This document shows, in pieces, positions 24,692 to 33,815 of a DNA stretch of 64,000 bases. The notes under the pieces are model-generated. The model did no database searches and had not been told where the DNA came from. It saw only the letters and a list, made by a program, of their open reading frames with translations. The DNA is taken from NCBI GenBank assembly GCA_011523365.1, contig WTGY01000109.1, positions 38,224-102,223 of the forward strand. The letters are read 5' to 3'. The position numbers were made by a program, and so were the translations under genes. Position 1 is the stretch's first letter, and every line of letters starts with the position of its first letter. This stretch comes from Caldilineaceae bacterium (GTDB lineage Bacteria; Chloroflexota; Anaerolineae; Caldilineales; Caldilineaceae).

Positions 24692-27661
24692 ATGGCTGAA
24701 CGCAACCCATTCCACGAACTCCTGGAAAACCTGGATGAAGACGACTGGGAGCAGATCGAAGAGGAACTGCTCCATGATGACAACGGTCCCAATAGTCCGG
24801 GAACGCCCCGGCAGGGAGGGGGCAATGGCGGACAAGGAGGAGGCGGCCGGTTGTTGTGGTGGATGCTGATTCCCTTCCTGGTCCTAATCCTGTTCAATAC
24901 CGTCCTTGGATTTTACACGGACTGGCTGTGGTATGACAGCCTTAAGCTGACTTCGGTATTCTTCACTCGTATTGGGGCCTCCCTCGGTCTATTTGCCGCC
25001 GGCGCGCTCGCCTTCTGGCTCGTCTTCGTATTCAATGTCCTGCTGGTGCGGCGCCTGAATCCGCAAGGACTGGCTGATACGCCGGTGATCGAGGCGATTC
25101 AGGCTATCGGCGTCCGTCTAACGCCAGTCGTCCTATTGGTAGGCGCATTTTTCGCATTCTTCATGGGTACGGGGGCCTCTTCGGCGTGGGAGGAGCTCCT
25201 TCTCTACTTCAATCAACAGCCGTTTGGTTTGAGCGACCCGATCTTTGATCGTGACGTAAGCTTCTTCCTCTTCACATTGCCGATTTGGCAGTTTCTGCGC
25301 GGCTGGCTGATGACGATGCTTGTCATCACACTGATAGCTACCGGCCTTGCCAGCGGCATTGGTTGGCGGGGATGGGGCGCGCCGGCCGCGGTTCGCGCCC
25401 ACCTCAGCGTACTGGGTGCTTTGATCCTGCTTCTTATCGCCTGGCAGTACAGGTTGGATGCTTTGGAACTTGTCTACAGCAGACGCGGCGCAGTGTTTGG
25501 AGCGGGCTATACCGACGTCAATGCCCAGCTTCCCGCTTTTACCATCCTCGTATTTGTCACCATAATTGCCGCTGTATTGCTGCTAGTGAACGTATTCCTG
25601 CAGCAGGCCTGGCGGGCCATCGTCGTGGTTCTGGTGGGCTGGATCGCAATTTCCGCTCTGGCGGGCAACATCTACCCCAACTTAGTTCAGCGCTTCCAGG
25701 TCAACCCAAACGAGTTCACGCGCGAGCGGGAGTACATCGCGCACAATATTGACTTTACGCGCGTCGCTTACGGTTTGGACAGGATCGTTGACGAAAACTT
25801 CGATGCTGAGAGTGAGTTAACGGGTGTAGAGTTACTCAGCCAACCAGATACGATTACGAACATCCGTCTGTGGGACTACCGACCTCTGCTTCAGACGTAC
25901 AACCAGGTGCAGGCCCTGCGGCAACAGTACCAGTTCACCGACATAGATATCGATCGCTACGATATTGAAGGTGAACGCCGCCAACTGATGCTGTCGGCGC
26001 GAGAACTGATTCCTGAGCAGTTGGAACAACCTGCGCAGACCTGGGTAAATCGCAAACTGGTCTACACGCACGGTTACGGCGTTGCCGCATCGCCGGTGGC
26101 CGAGATCACCCCAGACGGGTTGCCGACCTTTGTGTTGCAGGACCTGCCCGTTCAAGGCATTCTGGACGTCACCCGCCCGCAGATCTACTTTGGCGAGCGC
26201 ACGAACGAATATGTGATCGTCAAGACCGAGACCCCAGAGTTCGACTACCCGCGCGGTGAAGGGGGAAACGTTTTCACGACCTTCGAGGGAGACACCGGTA
26301 TCAGGATCGGCGGGTTCCTGCCTCGACTGGCATTCGCAATTCAGTTTGCTGACATTAACCTGTTTATCAGCCAAGAGTTGACACCAGAGAGCCAACTCTT
26401 GTGGAGAAGAAATATCCTGCGGCGTACGCTGGAAGTGGCGCCCTTTCTGCGATTCGATTCTGATCCGTACATCGTTGTCGGAGGAGACGGCAACCTATAC
26501 TGGTTCCTCGACGCCTATACCGTCAGCGGGCGCTTTCCATACAGCGAGCCGAGTCAGTTCGGGACCAGGACCGTCCCGCCGGGCTTCAACTACATTCGCA
26601 ACCCGGTCAAAATTATCATCGACGCCTATACGGGCGAGATGAACTTTTATCTGGTCGAGCCGGATGAACCAATCGCCGCCGCCTATGCGCGCATTTTTCC
26701 GTCGCTATTCACTTCTTTTGAGGAGATGCCGGCGGACCTCAATGCCCACATTCGCTACCCTAACGATCTCTTCAGCATTCAGGCCAGTGTTTTCCGCACT
26801 TACCAGATGACCGAGCCGACCGACTTTTACAACAGAGAGGATGTTTGGGCGTGGCCGGAAGAGATTTTCGACAACCAGTCACGGCCGATGGAGCCCTACT
26901 ATGTGTTGATGCAACTCCCGGGCAGCGAGGATCTGGACTTCATTCAGATCCTACCCTTTACGCCTGCCAACCGCGAGAATATGATTTCCTGGCTAGCCGC
27001 ACAGAATGACCCAGAGAAGTATGGAGAGATGCTGGTATACCGGTTCGGCAAAGACTCTCTCGTGTTCGGGCCCAAACAGATTGAGGCGCGTATCGACCAG
27101 GACCCGACAATCAGTTCGCTTCTCAGCCTGTGGAACCAGCAAGGAAGCCAGGTCATTCGGGGCAACCTGCTGGTAATTCCGATTGGCGAGAGTTTGCTCT
27201 ACGTGGAGCCGCTCTATTTGCAGGCAGCGACCGGCAAGATTCCCGAGTTGAAGCGAGTTATACTCGCTACCTCGGAGCGGGTGATTATGGCTGAGAATCT
27301 TGGGTTGGCGCTGGCGGAGCTGTTCGGCCAGGATATCCTGGCTGACACAAAGCTAGCCGAGCTGGCGATTTCAGCCGACGGTGAACCGCCTGCAGCACAG
27401 CCAGTGGCAGAGCAGGATGCGGTCGACGTCGACCTTGCGACATCTTCTCTCGAAGAACTGATTCTGGAGGCAAACAGTCGCTACACCAGAGCACAGGACG
27501 CCTTGTTGTCGGGCAACTGGGCTGCCTATGGCGCTGAATTGGAAGGCCTCGAAAGGATACTGGACCGGATGTTGGAGGTGAGTGGTCTCTCCGCAGAGCC
27601 CACGCCGCAACCGCTGCCGTCGCCCGCGCCGACGCCGGCTGCAGAAGCCAGTTCAGGATAG
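24692..27661 (+). CDS. UPF0182 family large membrane protein
   Basis: A 989-aa protein of the UPF0182 (COG1615) family found in Actinobacteria, Cyanobacteria and Chloroflexi, function unknown. An acidic, Gly-rich cytosolic N-terminus (1-50) precedes about seven TM segments in residues 55-330 (LLWWMLIPFLVLILFNTVLG first). A large extracytoplasmic domain follows, with family hallmarks such as FQVNPNEFTREREYIAHNIDFTRVAYGL, WVNRKLVYTHGYG, YFGERTNEYVIV, PYIVVGGDGNLYWFLDAYT and IIDAYTGEMNFYL. The C-terminus has a helix and a Pro/Ala tail. Length is typical. The DinB-like gene follows 105 bp downstream. Confidence 0.93.
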   Translation: MAERNPFHELLENLDEDDWEQIEEELLHDDNGPNSPGTPRQGGGNGGQGGGGRLLWWMLIPFLVLILFNTVLGFYTDWLWYDSLKLTSVFFTRIGASLGLFAAGALAFWLVFVFNVLLVRRLNPQGLADTPVIEAIQAIGVRLTPVVLLVGAFFAFFMGTGASSAWEELLLYFNQQPFGLSDPIFDRDVSFFLFTLPIWQFLRGWLMTMLVITLIATGLASGIGWRGWGAPAAVRAHLSVLGALILLLIAWQYRLDALELVYSRRGAVFGAGYTDVNAQLPAFTILVFVTIIAAVLLLVNVFLQQAWRAIVVVLVGWIAISALAGNIYPNLVQRFQVNPNEFTREREYIAHNIDFTRVAYGLDRIVDENFDAESELTGVELLSQPDTITNIRLWDYRPLLQTYNQVQALRQQYQFTDIDIDRYDIEGERRQLMLSARELIPEQLEQPAQTWVNRKLVYTHGYGVAASPVAEITPDGLPTFVLQDLPVQGILDVTRPQIYFGERTNEYVIVKTETPEFDYPRGEGGNVFTTFEGDTGIRIGGFLPRLAFAIQFADINLFISQELTPESQLLWRRNILRRTLEVAPFLRFDSDPYIVVGGDGNLYWFLDAYTVSGRFPYSEPSQFGTRTVPPGFNYIRNPVKIIIDAYTGEMNFYLVEPDEPIAAAYARIFPSLFTSFEEMPADLNAHIRYPNDLFSIQASVFRTYQMTEPTDFYNREDVWAWPEEIFDNQSRPMEPYYVLMQLPGSEDLDFIQILPFTPANRENMISWLAAQNDPEKYGEMLVYRFGKDSLVFGPKQIEARIDQDPTISSLLSLWNQQGSQVIRGNLLVIPIGESLLYVEPLYLQAATGKIPELKRVILATSERVIMAENLGLALAELFGQDILADTKLAELAISADGEPPAAQPVAEQDAVDVDLATSSLEELILEANSRYTRAQDALLSGNWAAYGAELEGLERILDRMLEVSGLSAEPTPQPLPSPAPTPAAEASSG

Positions 27662-27766
27662 GGCAGCGGCCGGTCTTCGATTTGAAGACTGTAGTGATCG
27701 TTCTCAATTTGGCCCGTCTGGTTGTTGCGTCGCAATTGCGGGTCGCCTGCAGGAGGAGTCGCCAAA

Positions 27767-28297
27767 ATGACAGAATTGCCTTCTTCGCCTCCGCCAACCG
27801 TGCAGGATGTTCTCGATAAAATCGAGCGGGAGTGGGAGGCGTTGCAGAAGGTCCTGTCCAACCTGGAAGCTGACCAAATGACAGAGCCTGGGGAGGGAGG
27901 TTGGTCGACCAAGGATGAGCTGGCCCATCTGGCAGCTTGGGCAAGGGGACTGGCCGCCCTGGTTAGAAAGCAGCGCCGTTACCCGCCGATGGGCCTTCCC
28001 GACGACGCGGCACCCCATAGTTACGGTATTGAACGCATGAATCAGCTCATCTACGAGCGCAAACGGGACTTGCCACTCGGCGACGTTCTGGCAGAGCTAC
28101 AGGAAGCGCATCGGGATGCGATTGCGGCCGTTTCCGAGCTTTCCGACGACGATCTGCTGCGTCCCTACGACGACTTTCAACCCCAGGACCGCCGCCCAGA
28201 CGGTCACACGCCCATATTGTGGCGCATTGCCGGCAACACATACGGGCATTACGCCGAACACCGAGAGACCATTGAACGCCTGTGGAGTAAAGAATGA
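27767..28297 (+). CDS. DinB/ClbS-like four-helix-bundle protein
   Basis: A 176-aa helical protein with the layout of the DinB-like superfamily (ClbS/DfsB/DUF1706 type): VLDKIEREWEALQKVLSNL, the conserved GGWSTKDELAHLAAWARG motif, where the His of the AHL motif is the usual metal or structural residue, and a C-terminal YGHYAEHRETIERLW with further His. Members act as thiol-dependent transferases or, in ClbS, as a hydrolase that protects from colibactin. The real role here is open. AGGAGG lies ahead of the ATG. Its TGA overlaps the next ATG by four bases (ATGA), so the two genes are coupled. Confidence 0.75.
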   Translation: MTELPSSPPPTVQDVLDKIEREWEALQKVLSNLEADQMTEPGEGGWSTKDELAHLAAWARGLAALVRKQRRYPPMGLPDDAAPHSYGIERMNQLIYERKRDLPLGDVLAELQEAHRDAIAAVSELSDDDLLRPYDDFQPQDRRPDGHTPILWRIAGNTYGHYAEHRETIERLWSKE

Positions 28298-29175
28298 GCG
28301 AAAAGAGGAAGGTTGTAATCACCGGCGCGTCCGGATATATCGCAAGCCTGCTGCTGCCGGCACTTAGCCAGCGGTATGACCTTACATTGCTGGACGTTCG
28401 GACAACGGACCGCGACGGCAATGAAGTGGAAGGCGTTCAGATCGCGGACCTGACACAAAGAGATCGGGACAGTTACCGTCATCACTTTCGCGGCGCCGAC
28501 GCCGTAATCCACCTTGGCTTCACGCGCGCCGAGGACAAGTCAGACGCTGTCCAGGACTTTTATGCCGAGTTGTCCAACGTGGAGATGGCCTTTCATGTTT
28601 ATCAGACTTCGCAGGAAGAGGGAGTCAGGCGCGTCGTCGTCGCCAGCTCCAACCATGCTGCGGACTACTACGAGCCACTGATCCTGGACAAGAAGTGGGA
28701 TATCGTCACACCGGAGATGAGGCCGTTTTCCGACAACTACTACGGGTGGGCCAAGGAGGCCTACGAACACCTGGGTTTCGTTTACGCCGTTGGGCGGATG
28801 CAGTTCCGCGGCGTCGACGTCGAGGACAGTTCTCCCCAGTCTCTGGAGAATGTGCAGGTCCGCATCGGCGGACCTAGGGAAGACGACGTGGAGAGGACTG
28901 AACCGGGAAACCTACGCCGTATGGTGCGCGGGCTGGCTGTATATATCAGCCAACGCGACCTACAGCAACTGTTCATCAAGAGCATCGAAACGGAGGATAT
29001 CGGCGATGAGCAGGGCGTGCCGTTCCAGGTCTTTTACGGCATCAGTGGCAATTCACAGGCTTTCTGGAGCATTGTGAATGCGCGCAAGGTGATAGGTTAC
29101 GAGCCCGAGGATAACAGTGAGTACCGCTTCAGCGACCAGATCCACCGTCATATACAGGCTGCAAAGAAGTCGTAG
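28294..29175 (+). CDS. NAD-dependent epimerase/dehydratase family, uronate dehydrogenase-like
   Basis: A 293-aa short-chain dehydrogenase/reductase of the extended type. The NAD-binding motif is VVITGASGYIASLLLPAL, DAVIHLGF lines the cofactor pocket, and the catalytic Tyr-Lys pair is in NYYGWAKEAYE (YxxxK) with a Ser in VASSNHAADYY. The ASSNHA...Y...K arrangement is like uronate dehydrogenase (Udh), which oxidises galacturonate/glucuronate to aldarolactone; this assignment is by pattern only. It starts inside the end of the DinB-like gene (4-base overlap). Confidence 0.75.
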   Translation: MSEKRKVVITGASGYIASLLLPALSQRYDLTLLDVRTTDRDGNEVEGVQIADLTQRDRDSYRHHFRGADAVIHLGFTRAEDKSDAVQDFYAELSNVEMAFHVYQTSQEEGVRRVVVASSNHAADYYEPLILDKKWDIVTPEMRPFSDNYYGWAKEAYEHLGFVYAVGRMQFRGVDVEDSSPQSLENVQVRIGGPREDDVERTEPGNLRRMVRGLAVYISQRDLQQLFIKSIETEDIGDEQGVPFQVFYGISGNSQAFWSIVNARKVIGYEPEDNSEYRFSDQIHRHIQAAKKS

Positions 29176-29193
29176 CACATTGCCGGTGTTGCC

Positions 29194-31578
29194 CTAGTTG
29201 TCCTGCCGATCCTCCGGATGCAGAACGCAGATCGACGCGTCTCTCTCCTGCTCACCGTCTGCCCCAAGGTTGAGATAGTGGTATCTGCCTTCCAGCCATT
29301 CCACAAGCTGGTCGCAGTAATGATCTGATCCGGGATGCCCTGACTGTCCTTGCGACTCCACGGCCCACATACCGTCTTCGCCCAGGTCGCTGATGAGCCT
29401 GTAATTGGCTCCGGTCGGGGCCACCCAGTTCGGATCGAACCCCGTATTGCAAACCGTTACACCGTTACCGCCCACGGGCAATCCGCCGCGATCGAGCAGG
29501 AGGCCCAGATCGCCGCGTCCTGAGAGGACGTGGCGCAGATGGACTTTATGTAGATTTCCCCATGCCCATGCGGACATGTCGGGCCCCAAGCGATCCTCGA
29601 TAGTTGCCAGCGCTGCCCTCAGAGAGTCGATCATCGCCGCTTCTCGATCTGTTTCCTCGAACCAGCCTGCCTTGTCCGCGTGGATCAGTTGTCCTGCAAG
29701 TCCACCAATCGTTCCGGAAAGGGCTGCCGCGAGCTCACTTTCGAACCTCTCAGCGGCGACCCTGCTGCACCACCTGTTGAAAAAGACCTCGAAGATGGAA
29801 GCGGCTACAGAGTCGGGCGCCATGTTATGGTCCCACGCCTGCAGATAGCGGGCGGCCTCCAAAACGCGGGCGTCGCCACTGCCCAACAGAACGGGCAACA
29901 GTCCGGGAAGGGCTTCATCTGCGCGCAGCGTTCGGGTGTCCTGCTGCATTTCTGCGAAGGTCTCTCTGGAGAAGCAGTCGCGTTCTTCGATCATCTGGCG
30001 GATCCGGCGCGCGCGGTGGCCGCTGGCCCATTTTCCCGACAGCGGATAGGGAAAGTCGTCCGGGGCGACACGGTTGTTGGCGGTTGCGATCCAGCCTCTG
30101 TGAGGATTCTCAAGACGGGGCATCTGCTCGAAGGGGATCAGGCCCTGCCACTGGTGAGCAGGGTCCCAGCCGGGCCGGTATCCTCGCTCCGGGACGCCCC
30201 TCACTGGAATGCCGCCGACGGCCTGGTAGCCGATATGTCCTTCTGTGTCGGCGATTACCAGGCTCCAAGTTGGCACCTGCCACTCGCGGGTGGCTTCTCG
30301 CAGATCGGAGACAGTTCGTGCGCGGTCCATCCCCAGCAGCGAAGTCAGCCAGCCGCAGTGGTTGTGGCCCAGCCAGCGCAAGGATACGGGGCCGGTACCG
30401 GCCGCCTCCGGGGGCAGAATCTCGTCGACGATGGGGCCGTTTCTAGAATAGCGGACCGTCTTATGAATCGGGTCGGCGCCTCGCACATGGATCGTTTCAT
30501 CCAGCGTGCGCCACCGCTCCCATGCGCCGTTGTAAAGGAAACAGCCTGGCTGTTCAGGATCTGTCTGCTCCTGGTACAGGTCCCTCTGTGAGCAGATATT
30601 GTTGGTGATACCCCAGGCAACGTCGCGATTACGCCCGAACATGACCGCCGGCATGCCGGCGTAGGCCATACCGGCTACATCGAAGGAGCCGCCCTTCAGC
30701 TGCACTTCGTACCAGCACGAGACGGCAGCAAAGGCGATGTGCGGGTCGCTGGCCACCATGGGCCGCCCCGACTTCGTGCGGGCGCCACTCACGACCCAGT
30801 TGTTGCTGCCCACTCCCTCCTGCGGGTCGCCCACACTTGCGCCGACCTGGGAAACGCCCCCCGACTCTGCGGGGTACGCGCCTGCGGGGATGATGCTTTC
30901 CTCGTCGGCTTCTCCGGTCAGGAATGCCGAGTACAGCGTCCCGTCCCCGAGCGCACGCTTTGCCAGTTCAGGGCCGACGATTACGGGAAAGCGGACCGTC
31001 AGGTAGTAGCGAAACTCGGCGGCGATTGCCAGGCAGTCTACGGGGCGCCAGGGTTCCGGTTCATAGTCGAGTAGCGCGAATTCAATCGGGAGATTGTTGG
31101 TGGAAAGTGCTATGAGTGCGTTGACGCCTGCACTGAACCTTTCCAGCAGGGCGCGGGTCTCTGAAGGGGTGGACTCCCACTCGGAGGCCGCGATTCGGTT
31201 GAGGCCGATGGTACGCGCGATGGTGTCCAGCTGAACGCCGTCCCGGCCGAGGATCTCTGATAGCCGCCCCTGGCCTCTGCGGCGAAGGTAGTCGAGCTGA
31301 AAGAGACGGTCCTGCGCCATGGCAAAACCGAAGGCGAAAAAGAGGTCTTCATCATTTTCGGCGAGGATCTGCGGTATGCCCCATCGATTGCGAACTATGC
31401 GCGTATCAGCGCTCACTTCCGATTGCAGCCTAACACCATGCTCGGGGGTCCTTCGCCTGATTTCAGCAGTCCACAGTCGGTCAAATTCCGCTCGAGAGAT
31501 TCCGCAATCGTTGCAGAGAGTGGCGAGCGACTCGCCGGAACCCAACCCCTTCAACAGTTCCACAGAGAGAGTGTCCAC
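29194..31578 (-). CDS. penicillin acylase (Ntn-hydrolase) family protein
   Basis: The 794-aa precursor has the penicillin amidase layout: alpha chain with RNRWGIPQILAENDEDLFFAFGFAMAQDRLFQLDYLRRRGQGRLSEILG, a spacer, then the cleavage site before GSNNWVVSGARTKSGRPMVASDPH, where the Ser becomes the N-terminal nucleophile of the beta chain after autoproteolysis. A later Asn in TANNRVAPDDFPYPLSGKW supports the oxyanion/binding site. Family members cleave amide bonds of beta-lactams, acyl-homoserine lactones or acyl-amino acids. No signal peptide is seen, so it appears to be cytoplasmic. The start is GTG, with AGGAGG 8 bases upstream. It is convergent with the uronate-dehydrogenase-like gene. Confidence 0.88.
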   Translation of the reverse strand: MDTLSVELLKGLGSGESLATLCNDCGISRAEFDRLWTAEIRRRTPEHGVRLQSEVSADTRIVRNRWGIPQILAENDEDLFFAFGFAMAQDRLFQLDYLRRRGQGRLSEILGRDGVQLDTIARTIGLNRIAASEWESTPSETRALLERFSAGVNALIALSTNNLPIEFALLDYEPEPWRPVDCLAIAAEFRYYLTVRFPVIVGPELAKRALGDGTLYSAFLTGEADEESIIPAGAYPAESGGVSQVGASVGDPQEGVGSNNWVVSGARTKSGRPMVASDPHIAFAAVSCWYEVQLKGGSFDVAGMAYAGMPAVMFGRNRDVAWGITNNICSQRDLYQEQTDPEQPGCFLYNGAWERWRTLDETIHVRGADPIHKTVRYSRNGPIVDEILPPEAAGTGPVSLRWLGHNHCGWLTSLLGMDRARTVSDLREATREWQVPTWSLVIADTEGHIGYQAVGGIPVRGVPERGYRPGWDPAHQWQGLIPFEQMPRLENPHRGWIATANNRVAPDDFPYPLSGKWASGHRARRIRQMIEERDCFSRETFAEMQQDTRTLRADEALPGLLPVLLGSGDARVLEAARYLQAWDHNMAPDSVAASIFEVFFNRWCSRVAAERFESELAAALSGTIGGLAGQLIHADKAGWFEETDREAAMIDSLRAALATIEDRLGPDMSAWAWGNLHKVHLRHVLSGRGDLGLLLDRGGLPVGGNGVTVCNTGFDPNWVAPTGANYRLISDLGEDGMWAVESQGQSGHPGSDHYCDQLVEWLEGRYHYLNLGADGEQERDASICVLHPEDRQDN

Positions 31579-31678
31579 GCGAAAGTCCTCCTGATCTATG
31601 CAAAAGTTCTTTTGAATTCCCGGATGTAGGAGAGGAAGATGCGACGGGAGTCCTCACCCAAGGAAGCCCAAAACACAG

Positions 31679-31700
31679 AGAACCTCCGATTGGAGGTTCT
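31679..31700 (-). terminator. intrinsic terminator of the tRNA cluster
   Basis: A perfect 9-bp stem (31679-31687 with 31692-31700, AGAACCTCC/GGAGGTTCT) with a 4-base loop, followed on the minus strand by CTGTGTTTTG. It is 18 bp past the tRNA-Arg gene in the same orientation. Confidence 0.75.
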
Positions 31701-31717
31701 GGCTGGCTAGGTGTGTG

Positions 31718-31791
31718 CGCGCCAGGCAGGACTCGAACCTGCGACCTTCGCCTCCGCAGGGCGACGCTCTAATCCACTGAGCTACTGGCGC
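31718..31791 (-). tRNA. tRNA-Arg, anticodon GCG
   Basis: Seventy-four nucleotides fold as a full cloverleaf: acceptor GCGCCAG/CTGGCGC, D stem GCTC/GAGC, anticodon stem TCGCC/GGCGA with loop CTGCGGA (anticodon GCG, reads CGC and CGU), T arm GCAGG-TTCGAGT-CCTGC, discriminator G, no encoded CCA. Most bacteria read this codon box with an ACG (inosine) tRNA, so GCG is notable. Last gene of a three-tRNA cluster. Confidence 0.92.
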
Positions 31792-31794
31792 TTA

Positions 31795-31888
<94 letters not shown>

Positions 31889-31910
31889 ATGTTAAGATTC
31901 TTGGCTGGAC

Positions 31911-32001
<91 letters not shown>

Positions 32002-32032
32002 GGGCCAGGACTTGCCAGCCATCAACGGGCAC

Positions 32033-32062
32033 AGTATAAACCGATTTCAGAATACCTGTCAA
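32033..32062 (-). promoter_or_regulatory. promoter of the tRNA cluster
   Basis: Minus strand: -35 TTGACA (32062-32057), 18-bp spacer, -10 TATACT (32038-32033). It shows that the tRNA genes can be expressed independently of serS upstream. Confidence 0.8.
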
Positions 32063-32195
32063 ATGATTGGGTCCACTTCTCGCCGATCAGTTCTTGCCGT
32101 GAGTTCGCATTGCAGGCGTCTTATCCTGCGGTTGGACGACAGTGCAAACCAATCTTGGAAGGGACCGCTCCATGAGAAACGTCCAGCAGAATCGC

Positions 32196-33476
32196 TCAGC
32201 CGATCACCATCTCGTCTCCAAGATAGGGCCGCAAGACATCCGGCAGTTTCACGCTTCCATCCGACCTCTGATTATTTTCCAGAAGCGCGATGATAACGCG
32301 AGGCAGGGCAAGGCCCGAGCCATTGAGCGTGTAGACGTACTCCGGGCGCGCGCCCTCACGCGGGCGGTAGCGGATATTGGCCCGCCGGGCCTGAAAGTCG
32401 CGGAAAAGCGAACAGGAGCTGACCTCGAGCCACTCCTGACAGCCTGCCGCCCAGACCTCCAGGTCATACTTGATGGCCGCGACAAAGGAGAGGTCACCGG
32501 TAGCGATGGCAACCCGGCGGTAGGGCAACTCAAGCCGCTCCAACAGTACCTCCGCGGCCCTTGTCAGCGACTCCAGCTCCTCGCGACCGGTGGCGGGTTC
32601 AACAAATTTAACCATCTCCACCTTCTGGAACTGATGCACACGCTTGATGCCGCGCGCGTCCTTGCCCGCCGACACCTTTTCACGCCGGAAACAAGGTGTG
32701 CTGGCTACGTAGTAAAGGGGCAATGTGCCCGGTTCCAGTATCTCATCGCGGTGCAGGTTTGTTACCGAAACTTCAGCAGTAGGTATGAACCAGTAGTCCT
32801 CTTCAGCGTCCCGGTAGAGGTTTTCGCCAAACTTGGGCAGATTGCCCGTCCCCTCCATGGCATGTCCGCGCACCATCATCGGCGGGTAGATTTCGGTGTA
32901 ACCGTGCTCCCGGATGTGGACGTCAAGAAACCAGTTTGACAGGACTCTTTGGAGGCGTGCGCCCGGTCCTTTGAGAAAGTAGAACCGGCTGCCAGCGGTA
33001 GCAACGCCGCGCTCGAAGTCGATGATGTCCAGTTGCGGGCCAAAATCCCAGTGGGCTTGCGGTTCAAAGTCGAATTCAGGAAGCTCGCCCCATTGGGTCA
33101 GAACGACGTTGCCCTCTTCGTCCGGCGCAACAGGGACATCATCTTCGGGTGGATTTGGGATGCGCATCATGGCGTCGTGGTAGGAGGCCTCGACGCGGCG
33201 CAACTCGTCGTCGATTCTGGCAATTTCATCACCGATCCGGCTCATCTGCTCTTTCAGAGCGTTGGCTTCGGAGGCCTTCTTTTCGCGGAAGAGAAGGCCG
33301 ATCTGCCTGGAGCCGGTGTTGCGCTCCTCACGCAGTTTCTCTCCTTGCTGCAGCAACTCTCGCCGTCTTGCGTCCAAATCCAACGCCAGCTCCCAGGGCG
33401 CCTCGGAATCATTCAACTTCGCCATCGCCTGCGCCAGCGCTTCCCGGTTATCCCGCATCCATCGAATATCAAGCAT
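32196..33476 (-). CDS. serS: seryl-tRNA synthetase
   Basis: A class II synthetase of 426 aa that charges tRNA-Ser. Residues 1-100 form the N-terminal antiparallel coiled-coil arm that recognises the long variable arm (ALDLDARRRELLQQGEKLREERN). Motif 2 is in PCFRREKVSAGKDARGIKRVHQFQKVEMVKF and motif 3 in LNGSGLALPRVIIALLENNQ. Length is normal. The frame is open to 33518, but the ATG at 33476 has AGGAG upstream and fits the family start (MLDIRW). It is controlled by the T-box leader at 33534-33765. Two tRNA-Ser genes lie 195-398 bp downstream. Confidence 0.96.
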   Translation of the reverse strand: MLDIRWMRDNREALAQAMAKLNDSEAPWELALDLDARRRELLQQGEKLREERNTGSRQIGLLFREKKASEANALKEQMSRIGDEIARIDDELRRVEASYHDAMMRIPNPPEDDVPVAPDEEGNVVLTQWGELPEFDFEPQAHWDFGPQLDIIDFERGVATAGSRFYFLKGPGARLQRVLSNWFLDVHIREHGYTEIYPPMMVRGHAMEGTGNLPKFGENLYRDAEEDYWFIPTAEVSVTNLHRDEILEPGTLPLYYVASTPCFRREKVSAGKDARGIKRVHQFQKVEMVKFVEPATGREELESLTRAAEVLLERLELPYRRVAIATGDLSFVAAIKYDLEVWAAGCQEWLEVSSCSLFRDFQARRANIRYRPREGARPEYVYTLNGSGLALPRVIIALLENNQRSDGSVKLPDVLRPYLGDEMVIG

Positions 33477-33533
33477 GTCAAGCTCCTGCCAAGTGAAAAA
33501 AGTAACCCCAAGTCCCAACAGATTCCAAAACAG

Positions 33534-33765
33534 AAAAATCCCCTCGTCAGTTCAGGACGAGAGGACCCGTGGTACCACCTGAGTTCGCAGACAGTTACGT
33601 CTGCCTCTGGCGCCGGTAACGGGGCGGAACCGTCCGGCAATTTGGTGCCGGATGCTCCTGGGGCGCTATACCGTTCGTCGCCTATTGCCTCTCAGCAGCC
33701 GGCAACTCTCTGAAAGGTCGATCGGCCGGTCCGTTTCCCCAGTCACAGCACTGACAACTGAATTG
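33534..33765 (-). promoter_or_regulatory. T-box leader (serine-sensing) of serS
   Basis: Minus strand. The T-box sequence AGGTGGTACCACGGG (33580-33566) is followed by an intrinsic terminator: a 9-bp stem (33564-33556 with 33548-33540) then ATTTTT. Upstream is a Stem I-like fold: CTGGGG/CCCCAG base stem, an internal loop whose 3' side is ATAGCG, an ACC/GGT stem, and a distal TTGCC-GGCTGCTGAGA-GGCAA hairpin with an AGAGAG bulge. The internal loop supplies AGC as the likely specifier, complementary to the GCU anticodon of the nearby tRNA-Ser. Binding of uncharged tRNA-Ser should prevent termination. The variable T-box base is U opposite discriminator G, a wobble pair. The T-box and terminator are seen directly; the specifier is inferred. 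Confidence 0.88.
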
Positions 33766-33771
33766 GATGCG

Positions 33772-33800
33772 AGCGTATCACATGAGTTTCACTCTGTCAA
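33772..33800 (-). promoter_or_regulatory. promoter of the serS T-box leader
   Basis: Minus strand: -35 TTGACA (33800-33795), 17-bp spacer, -10 TACGCT (33777-33772). It would place the RNA start near 33765, just before the T-box Stem I. Confidence 0.6.
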
Positions 33801-33815
33801 AAGAAGGGTTCCTCG

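Noticed and set aside
29680..30591. 303-codon plus-strand frame opposite the penicillin acylase gene
   Set aside because: Antisense shadow of a well-supported enzyme gene.
32142..32939. 265-codon plus-strand frame opposite serS
   Set aside because: Shadow of the seryl-tRNA synthetase gene; no independent coding evidence.
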